Assembly: GCF_029867415.1 (NCBI RefSeq)
Contig: NC_081184.1
Coordinates: forward strand, 104,517,692-104,581,691
Length of the DNA stretch: 64,000 nt
Reading direction: 5' to 3'
Origin: Vicia villosa
Lineage: Eukaryota; Streptophyta; Magnoliopsida; Fabales; Fabaceae
Shown: piece by piece, positions 54,680 through 64,000 of the stretch
Layout: every line of letters begins with the position of its first letter
Position numbering within the stretch: position 1 is the stretch's first letter
Translations under genes and position numbers: made by a program
Notes under the pieces: generated by a model
The model's input: only the letters and a program-made list of their open reading frames with translations
What the model was told of the DNA's origin: nothing
Database searches by the model: none

Positions 54680-54807
54680 TTTGCTATAATACACCCACTT
54701 AATTTTATGAAGGTGTGTTTTAGTAAGGTTTAACTAAAAAATACTTAAATGCATCCTAAGGTGCATGTTGCTAAAATAGACCAGTGAGTCTATTGTAGTA
54801 CAGGCAA
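54680..54807. mobile_element. Second, diverged copy of the same MITE
   Basis: TTTGCTATAATACACCCACT at the left and GAGTCTATTGTAGTACAGGC at the right are degraded inverted ends; GCATCCTAAGGTGCATGTTG marks the centre. Ten bases separate it from the first copy, so the two form a direct tandem pair. Confidence 0.65.
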
Positions 54808-55821
54808 CCTAACCTAAAAATCTTCAAAGCCAACAAAGCTTCACTTTATCTTCCCGATATACCTTAATTTCATTTTCACTTTGTCTGAAAGACCTTAATT
54901 TTTGGATGAAAAGAAGATAGATTAGCTAGTTGGTCATTGCTTGCAGTCAATTTGAAATTGCTGGTAGTCAATCTGAAATTGCTGGGTTTAATTTTCTTAA
55001 TAAAAAAACATTCATAATGAGAAGATCTAGTAAATATGGATGTGGTTATAGATATGTTGAGGAATTTTTCGATTGCTATTCTTCTTCCTTTTTCCATAAA
55101 AACCTGTATGTTACTCTTGATAAAAGAAAACTAAGGACCACTGTCAGGTTTTAGTAAAATTATATTTTTTTGTCAGGCTTTAATAAAATTACTTTTTTTA
55201 AAGTTGGGATTATGGTTTTGAATTTGATTTTGATTTAGCTATTGCAGACTTGCTAGTGGTTCTTTCAACATCTATTTCATTCATATAAAGAAAAAGATGA
55301 AGAGATTTTAATTTATGAATTTTTATTGAGATTTCTAGATTTAAAAATTTATTTTAAATTTTTAAGATTAGAAATTAAACAAGAATACACTTTAATTTTC
55401 GAGTTTAGAAATTGAAGATAAGACTTCAATTTCTGGGTTTTAATTAGAGTTTTTTGGGTACATAAGTTTTAATTGAGGTTTCTTAGTTTAAAATTAATGG
55501 AGATATTTTTGAGACTTTAAATAAAATTTAACTAAGAAACCTGCATGAAACTAAAAATTAATGAACCAAAAATCTAATTATTATTATAAACTCAACCTTC
55601 TGTAGCAAAATATAAGTTCTAAAATAGTGCTAACATTTTTTGTTAATTTGACAATTTTGGTTAAAAGACATTTCATGGAGTGAAAATTCAAGAAAACTAT
55701 TTTTCTGCAGTGCATTGTATAGTTTATACAAGTTGTATAGACTAAACTAACATAAAATTCGTCCATCCTAACAAATTACAGTAGAGCTCCATTCAGGTGG
55801 TAGATTTGATTTGAAAACTAT
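54808..55821. other. Intergenic DNA and UFL1 3' UTR
   Basis: AT-rich, no supported ORF. The 3' UTR of UFL1 lies in its right part. GAAATTGCTGG-type phrases are duplicated at about 54950-54985. Confidence 0.4.
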
Positions 55822-58800
55822 TTATGACCGTGGGGTGCTCGAAACCAAGCTTTTGAGAGCCGGCATTTGGCTCTCAAGAAGCTCTCTTTTACTCAGAATT
55901 CTGTCCGATGCACAACTGTCTTCCTACACAAAATAGAAAAGAAAAAAAATTAGTTTACAATCTAAATGACTTATTATTCAAAATAATCAACTGCACATTG
56001 AATTGGGCAGGTATAAACATTCACAAATATATCACACTCCCAGAAATATCACATGCTCATTTTTAAAATAGTTAATGCAACATGTTCATATGAAACTCGT
56101 ATTTATTTTCTAATTAATCAACAAAGACATTGGAAAAACTTGCTTTAGAACTCAACAGAAGACGGTTTAGAACATAAGTTTGATTACTTTGATATCTTAG
56201 AGAGGAATGATCAAAATTCTGTGAGATCAACCATAATAACATGTATAAATGAACAGTGCATAAATGAACAGTGCGTGTATAGAAACTACTCACATCATCA
56301 GGAGTTGCTGATAGTGTCAAAAGAGTAACGGCAGCAGCTTGATAATCAGCTAAAATCTTGCAAGCAGACTCGTCAAGCTTATCCTAACAAATAAAACATG
56401 TGAACCAAAATTAGGGAAAAGTTACAAAAGATGTTATTTTACAATATTTTATGGATATTTAACTTTTTTTTTTTATTACAAACACCCTAAGACTACTTTA
56501 GGTTCCCTAAGATATTCATTCAGCTTTTGATAAAGAATAAATTAAATAATATATTATTGCAAACTATTCAGTCCTACAAAGTATTCATTGTTCTTGTGGA
56601 ATCCATGAGAACTATTTTTCCTTGGTTGCCTGATATCAGATTATTGTCAAAGCTAGTGCATAAATGGGCCTAAAATTTTTTATATTGCCCGTGATGTATG
56701 GCAGTATAGGTGTTGCAATTATCTTTCAACAAAATAAGTGTAAGAAAGATAATAGTTTTTACCACTATAAGATAACCAAATTTGAGAATGTAAAGCCCTA
56801 CATGGTTAAATGCAACATGCAGGAATCATGAATAACAACAGTTTCGTATTAAACAACCATTCAAATGTAACATGGAATAGATTGTGCTCTGATAAAGTTT
56901 TTAAGATTTATCTGAGATAATGAACAGAAAAACAAGTAAGAAACCACATATAATAACCATATCTTAATTAAATATCACCAGCAGATCATATTTTAATTAC
57001 AAGGGTAATGTGGCATCATTGTTTATCTCAGGGTTCAACAACGTTTTTTAGTACTTGCTGTCAGTTAATATACAAATACTTGTTTTGATTTGTGCAATTA
57101 CTATTATTTCAGTTGTCTTGATGCATAACTAAGCAAATGGAAAGAACATACCGTCAATTGAGAAATAGCAACAGAAATGGCCCTTCCAGGGGCTTGTAGA
57201 GCTTTATGGTGAACCTGTTGATACAAATACCAATCAATGTTAATGATGGGAATAAGAGTTTTTTTTTTTTTTTTGTTGAGGTGAGGGGGAAGTATCATTA
57301 AGTTACCTGGACATAGAGTAAAGACACGACTTTCGGCAGAAGTGATACAGGGTCAGTCTCGACCGAAACTTGAGATGTCAATTCCTGATGATAACAATGA
57401 TAGAAGACACAGTTTAAGATCATCCAAATTGCAGAGTATCATTGCAAAAACAAACGAAAATTCTATGTAAAGTGGACTAGCCTGCTAATATTAGGGAGAA
57501 TTACAATTTAAGCAATCTTGAATATCCTATATAACATACTGAAATTGAAAAGAACATCAAATAAATGTTTAATAATGGTGCCTTTCAAACCAAAGTCACA
57601 TGAATCCTAAGCCAGTGGGAAAATATCTCATTGTTGCCTATAGGAATTTACAATTGAAGTTGGTCCATGTGACTCTATTCACTTATTAAAGCCTCGTTAG
57701 AAAGACTATAAGAGAATTTATTAAAAAAGATCTCGAGCTTAACAGCATGGTTCTGGATAGAACATTATGTCAAAACTTGATCCATATAACCGACCCCACT
57801 TAGTGGGACAAGGCTTGGTTGTTGTTGTTGTCATTGTTGTATTGGAGGTTACTTTGAAAGTTGAAATGTCCCATTATAGCAACCACCAAAACAAAAGCTT
57901 TTACGCACTAGCTGGGGTGCTACATCTATCTATCTATCTATCATGATAACGAGATTAACTATCTCCTTATTAACGCTCGTGAGTGCAATAAGTAAATTCC
58001 TTGATTCTACGTGCGACTCTAACTGCGATATTGTTGTTCAAAGATATAGATACATTCGAAGAGCATTTACAAAATGTTTACTAAACAAAGATAGAGAGCA
58101 TGTGTAAATTTGTGCTTATATAGATGCCAGTTGGGAAGCAAATTTATCTTATTTAAAGCTCTATTTAGGCCATGACACTGTTTACTTTGGAGGAAATATA
58201 ATATCATGGTAAAGAAGTAAACAGTTGTCAAATCAAGTGCAAAAGTTGAGTATCAAATGATGGGTACTGAAGCCTATGAACTACTGCTCTAACAATTTAA
58301 ACAACTATGAATTGCAACCAATGAAACTCACGTGGCAACCATGTTGCACTACATATATCTTGAAATCCTATTTTTCCGGAAATATATTGAGATTAATTGC
58401 CAAGTTGCACCAGAGAAAATTTAATTGCGAGAGATCATAACAATATCCACATTATATTTGTCAACTTGCATACACTGAGGCCTTTAGAGGTCACCAGGCC
58501 AGCTATATAAGTGACAAGCTATAATAAGTGATTTCCAGCTTCACACATAGTGTAAGAATATTTTAGATAATTAAGCTACTGTTTCACGTGTGTCGTAGAA
58601 TCAATTAGGAGCAATCTTAGGAACTAGTGTAGGATAGAAAACTGAATATCTTGAATCATTGTAATTAACACTGACATAGATATAGATAGGACAGGATGTA
58701 AACAGAAAAATGGTCTAACAGTAGATAAGGCCCAATAAGAGGGTATAGGGGAGCAGCAAGATTAGATGAAAATAGAAAAGTCATTGGCTGGGGAAAGGGT

Positions 58801-61800
58801 TGTCATTGCATGTGGTATCAAGCCAGTTGTTCATTTGCATTGTTGTGTTATGGTATTGTGTCTATTTTATTGGCATTACTGTTTTCATAGAACAGATTTG
58901 GTGGAAGGAGCTGAGCTTCATCAGTATTTGAGTGGAATTGATCAGTCTTATAATAGTTGTAAAAGAACTAATTCAGGAGTATTTCTTCTTGTCATTCTAA
59001 AGTTTTGCCAAACTTATAGTTTCAGTACATACCTTACGATATGAATGTAGAAGTGTTCTTTCTAGTTTCTTGTCAAGCTTTTTCAAAGGCAACCCACTGG
59101 AAAAATTAATCACATGAGGTTTCACGTCAAGAGAGAAGCTTTGGTAAAAGCAACGCTATAAGTACTACTTACAAAAAAGACAAGTTATTACCTCTCTTCT
59201 GTCACAGCTCTGAATGAAGACATGAATGTTTCCACCCTCTATTGTATTGAATATTCAAATATTAGTTGCAGCATTATAAAATCGAACAGAAAAATAAGTT
59301 TCAAGTTATAACAAGATATTTCCAGCCAACCAGCTGCAACTGTGAACTGATAAGTGATCGAGTGAACTTATACAATAAAAATGCTAACCAGCGTTAACCA
59401 TAATGTTTCGGAAATAAAAATGCTAACCTTTCCTTCCAATGCTTCTACAACAGCAAGAGCCTTATTTGCAAGAGCTCCTGGAAAACTCTTAGACTACAAA
59501 AGAAAATAACAATAAATGTAATATTTTAAGTCATTTTATGTGTTCCACTAAAGAAGATAGTTTACAAGTATCTAAGATTTGATATACTAAAAGCATCAGA
59601 ACAGAAAAGCATAACTTTCCAATTAATGTAATATTCTTACTGTTGAAAACATAATATAGCTATTGTTTCACATTCGAAGTGGAATTAAACTTCATTCTAT
59701 CATAGGATTCATTGCATCTTAAGTTTGATAGTATCTTGTGAAATTATGTTTGCTTTGATTAAACTTCTTGTAAGATTTATTCATTCTGATTCTAATTATA
59801 AATATCATTACGCAGAGTATTATCATTTCATATTTTCCTCTCAAGTCTTACAATTGCAGCTCTATCTCCAGGACTCAACGAAATAGACTCAGAATTTGGA
59901 GATTCCTGCACTTCTACTCCGTTCTTTAATTTGTTGTGCTCATCCTGTAAAAGGTTGAATCCATAGTGTTTTTAGGTTTTATTAAGCCTCAAGAAATATC
60001 AACAGAATAATTGCTGTATATAATACCAAGTCATGAAGAAGCATGTCAACCATAGGGGCTGCTACTGTCCTTAGTAAATGCCTATGCAAAACAACCTGGG
60101 CATCAAAGATACATTAATTTATTCATGCTTCAACAGTGAAAATAACATTTTCAAATTTCAATTAACTTGACTTACAGAAGTTGATTGATCATCTTCAAAC
60201 AATTCTAAGGCTTTTTCATACAGTTGCATGTTTAAGAAAGACTGCCAAAAAAAACAAATCACACAAGGACATGTTCAGATAAGTATACACAAAGGAAAGA
60301 TAAAATAAAGTACAAACATGGACACAGTGGACAAATAAAGTACAAAAAGATACTACAGAGCAGTCAAACCTCATCGAGTTTTTTCTGCAAATTATCAAGC
60401 AATTGTTTCATTCTTTCTGCATTATCTTTAAACAATGCCTTCCTTTTCTCCATCCAAGTATTGATTATTGTAGGCCTTAACTTGTTAGCCAAAGGCCTAA
60501 GAATTGTTTCAGGATCATCAATACCTATCAATTATAGCACATAATTTAAGAAATTGGATAAAATGCATATGCAGAAAGAGTATATCCAAAGTCATAATTA
60601 GCAAACCTTGTTCTTCAAAATCAGGAACCAAAGCTGTAATCTTCTCCATGATCCATTCTTCTGAGGGACTACTGAGATTATCCTCTTTCATTTTAAGTGA
60701 TTCTTTCCTAGAACCTTGCTTTGAATCTGATGTTTGTGAAGATGTATCCTTACCCCTTCTCTGGCTTTTTTTAGATTTGGTAGAAGTATGCTCTTGGTTA
60801 TCAGCACCACTTTCAGATTGATTTGCTAATGTATTTCCAGTGGCTTTCCCCTTTTTCTTCTTTGGCCCTTTATCAGCATGCTTGTTGGAACCACCGTCAC
60901 TTGCCATTTCACTGGACTCACTTAACTTGCTTGAATCATACCCTGCTTTTACTTCATTGGCTATTGGTAAATCACCAGGTTTTACGGTGCCCAAAGACCT
61001 TGAAACAGCTAATGCCTCTAATTCTTTCACCGTACGATCGCAAATGTCCTGATAGATGGAGGACAGAAGCATATAGACATTAGGAAACCAGTGATATAAA
61101 AAGAAAACAAAAGTTACAGATAGACATTTTCTATTCAACAGGAACTTCATTCTTGGCTGTTGGCTCTTAAATAACAAAAGAGAGAAGATAAAGAAGCCAA
61201 AAGCTGGATGCAGCGGGGAAATAAATTATTGGAAAGAAATCTTAAGCCTAGCAGGATGCACACATATTAATCACACATCTAATACAACCGCTCTGTACAA
61301 AACATGACACTGCAGTCATTTTATATCATCACTTTTTTTTGGAGTTCCCACGGTAGCTATGGAATGGTTAGTTGGTGACCATGGGAGCCATTTGATTCAG
61401 CACCTTTGAATCTATTGCATGCAAAATTCATAATATAACTAGCACAGTTTTTTGTTCTCATTAACTATACTCGCGGAAAAATTATGTTTATTAAATCTTC
61501 TAAACCAATATTTAAACCAGGCCATATTAGTTGCATTTGCACCACAAAATCAGTGACATGGCTAGTAGAATTAACTCATTTATCTTGAGGTCTATATGAC
61601 TACAATAAATTCCACAACAAACCTTCATAAAGCTGCTGCTCAATACATAGAAGTCCCCAAATATATGCGCTTTGTTAGACTGCAAAAAAAAGGTTTATCA
61701 ACTTTTGAATCGAAAGAGCAAAGCGCAAATTAATAAGGTAGCTAGTATCACCTTTAGAGCCAATTGTACAGATTGACAGAGGAACAACATTTTAGATGCA

Positions 61801-63973
61801 TCTTGAGGTGTAAAAGATGAGGGCAATAAGGAAAGAGAATCGCTCCTGCAACATCATTATGTCAGTAAGGATTTGATGCATTGAAAAAATATCCAATGTG
61901 TAACTAACTACAACTTTTGTAAACAATGTAAAGAGATCCCTTGCACTGCATGTGTGTGTGTGTGTGTTTGTGTTCGTGTGTTTTGTAAACAATGTAAAGA
62001 GATCCCCTGCACTACGCATGTGCGCGTGCATGTGTGCTTGTGAGAGAGAGCATAGAAGAGAAAGGAGAATGGGATTAGTCATTATCATCCAGTTGCCATA
62101 ATCATTATCCATATGAAGAAAGTACTGTTAAAATAATAAGGAAACAGCTAGCACGTTAAAGACCCCTTCTCATGTGAGTAATAGCCTAATAGGTATTGAA
62201 TAATATTGAGAAACAGCTAGCACGTTAAAGCTTATCTATGAGCATGTTTTGAAGTCTAATTTGGACTTTTTCCCTGTGCGGACAACTAGGTGATGCAGAA
62301 GTAGGAATAGGAGGGAAATGAAAGGAAGAGAAATATCAACACGATTACAAGGTTTTTGGATTATACTTTATAACTTCAGTGAGGAAAATCGAGGTATTGA
62401 ACCTGATCAACTTACCAACGTAAAAAAGGGTGAAACAGAAACAGAAACAGAAACTGAGGATTTGGGGTGGGGGTTATGCTAATTCCCTTACCAGCTGCCG
62501 CGTTCTAGAGCATCCTCGGTAGCAGCATCTAGCATCTCAATCATTGATGGGTGAACAAATGTTGTAACAAGAGGTTTGCCTTCAGGATATCTGGACTAAA
62601 TTAGATTGTGCAAACTTAGTACAAAGTATTATTTCACAAATATCTATATATGATCCAAATGGTTATTATTTGGAAATAGAATCAACATAAGAACAACTTA
62701 GTTACCTGCAAGAATTGAACGGGCTGGGGAATTCCAAGTTTTTGCAGAACGTCATAGCTGATAAAAGAATTCTAAAGCATACAAACGCAGCACAACATGA
62801 ATGGAGCAGTTCAGTAAACAAGTACATTCAAACAAAACCTATAAAGGCAGTTATCTAGCTCAAACCAATGGATCATATGCTATTATTACTATACAAAATG
62901 TTTGGAATCTTAAGCAAAAGTGAAAGACGAGAGAAGAGAGAGTTCATACTTGTGAAAAGAATGAATCCACAGATTCCTTTTGAGCAACAGCAAATACCTA
63001 TCGTGTGACATAAAAACACAATAAACAACTTCAAATAATTGATATGGGAACTATGTTAATGGCATCAATGCATATGCATGACAGATAGACACTAACAGTA
63101 AGAGGATTAAAGAGTAATAATTTAGAAGTGGATAAGCAAAAGAATTTGGACATTATCCCAATTTTTATCAGTCAAACAATAAAAGTATGTAACAAGAAGT
63201 GAACAGCTCCAAATTGCCTAAATCAAATATGAAAACCATAAAATCCAGGCATCAATTTAAAATATATCAAATCTATGTCAAATCATGTCACTCACAGCTG
63301 GTGTCCAATGCACTCCAGCACGAACAGACCCTAAAATTTCACCTCCCTTCACAAGTCCATTAAACAAAGACTGGAAAAAAGATCCATCAACAGCCACACC
63401 ACTAGCTCCATCCATTTCTTGCAGTAAATTCTGCAACGAGCTCCATAACACTGTCAAATTTGTCGGAACTGTAATGCCCCTAGCAGCACCTCGAACCATG
63501 GCACTAACACGAGCAACATAGGCAGGAGTATACAACTGCCCACCTTCAAGCCTTCCTTTCACCTATTTACAAAACCAGCATTCACCAAATCACAATTTTC
63601 ACTTACCATTCCAAAAACATATCCAAACCAACACAAAAAAAAAAAAAACAAATAAACTCACTATAGTTCCAAGTCGCGGCTCCAACACAGATGCAATCAA
63701 ATCCAAACCAACATTCAATTGCGCAGCGAGTTCTGTCAAAGCAATCTGACTACATTCTTGAAGCCTCTCGTTAATCTCTTCCGCAATCGAATCCCAGTAA
63801 GACTCCGTAACGATTTCCCCTTGAGTCAACATCAATTCTCTGTGATCAGTTATAATACTCTGAGCCAATTTCTCAACATAGTACAAGTCAACTCCAGTAA
63901 CATCAGCAAGATCAATCACAGAAATTCGCCCTAATCTCTTCACCTCAGTCACCATCTCATTTCGCAATTGATC
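55822..63973 (-). CDS. UFL1: E3 UFM1-protein ligase 1 homologue (19 visible exons, first exon outside window)
   Basis: Coding exons in transcript order: 63662-63973, 63296-63562, 62950-62997, 62706-62771, 62492-62595, 61752-61845, 61623-61679, 60607-61048, 60370-60524, 60176-60241, 60027-60095, 59852-59944, 59428-59493, 59192-59238, 59033-59096, 57307-57384, 57152-57214, 56294-56383, 55822-55923 (stop). Every junction is GT-AG and keeps frame, giving 760 residues. The N-terminal visible part (LGRISVIDLADVTGVDLYYVEKLAQ, YWDSIAEEINERLQECSQIA, LEGGQLYTPAYVARV, ASGVAVDGSFFQSLFN) matches UFL1. A lysine-rich linker (PKKKKGKATG, SKKSQRRGKD) follows in the 442-bp exon, then the conserved C-terminal domain (FPGALANKALAVVEALEGK, LPLKKLDKKLERTLLHSYRK). 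UFL1 attaches UFM1 to targets at the ER, including ribosomes. About 55-60 N-terminal residues are missing to the right. Confidence 0.96.
57385..59032. other. Longest visible UFL1 intron (1648 bp)
   Basis: It contains the SINE fragment, an (ATCT)n stretch near 57917 and a 92-codon plus-strand frame at 58766-59044. The latter overlaps the next UFL1 exon and I regard it as chance. Confidence 0.7.
57756..57840 (+). repeat. Au-type SINE 3' fragment in UFL1 intron
   Basis: CTTGATCCATATAACCGACC, CCACTTAGTGGGACAAGGC and TTGGTTGTTGTTGTTG match the 3' end typical of Au SINEs and the copy at 33482-33556. Confidence 0.65.
61915..62050. repeat. Duplicated segment and GT-rich microsatellite in UFL1 intron
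   Basis: TTTTGTAAACAATGTAAAGA with GATCCCYTGCACT occurs twice (about 61915 and 61980), each followed by a TGTGTG-rich run and finally GAGAGAGAG. Confidence 0.8.
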
Positions 63974-64000
63974 CTAACAGTATAATCAACCGCGTAAACA

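Noticed and set aside
58766..59044. A 92-codon plus-strand ORF in a UFL1 intron.
   Set aside because: It overlaps a verified UFL1 exon on the other strand, has no recognisable domain and looks like chance in AT-rich intron DNA.

Overview
The window is plant nuclear DNA, most likely from a legume (Fabaceae). The protein-coding genes, splice signals and repeat families all fit that, but I cannot name the species. Two conserved host genes lie tail to tail, embedded in nested transposable elements. A NOT2/VIP2-type CCR4-NOT subunit gene is on the + strand (about 24.1-37.6 kb). A UFL1-type E3 UFM1-protein ligase gene is on the - strand (55.8 kb to the right edge, its first exon lying outside). For both genes I checked by hand that all splice junctions keep frame (657 codons plus stop for NOT2; 760 codons plus stop for the visible part of UFL1).

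Region by region. 1-19635: a Sirevirus-like Copia element on the - strand (left LTR cut by the window edge). Its pol is split by a younger, nearly complete Sirevirus-like Copia element at 6474-16152 (target duplication ATAGT). The outer element also has an extra 472-codon ORF between pol and its 3' LTR. 19636-24100: repeat-rich intergenic DNA with a tRNA-type SINE and a 1.2-kb non-autonomous hAT element. 24.1-37.6 kb: NOT2. Its introns hold a Stowaway-type MITE, a complete Reina-like chromovirus with two LTRs identical by eye and an uninterrupted 1564-codon gag-pol ORF, and a solo LTR. 37.6-55.8 kb: a deleted Tat-lineage Gypsy element (gag fused to integrase, a nine-copy 100-bp tandem array, an antisense ORF), a decayed Copia fragment, a non-autonomous LTR element with a solo LTR inside its 3' LTR, an Athila-like fragment, a 5'-truncated LINE, a (TA)n tract and a pair of MITEs. 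55.8-64.0 kb: UFL1.

The most unusual signal is in the noncoding DNA of the Copia LTRs. Short TCGA-centred palindromes come in pairs 20-22 bp apart, and successive pairs are placed at steps of about 40, 51, 61 or 72 bp, close to whole helical turns. The array ends roughly 40-50 bp upstream of a TATA box. A related solo LTR (50143-51906) keeps this spacing but uses a different palindrome, partly decayed from TCGA to TTGA. A third array sits inside the outer element between its extra ORF and pol.

No CRISPR array, operon or bacterial feature is present. All coordinates were read by eye; element ages, lineage names and the phasing statistics are inferences to be tested.
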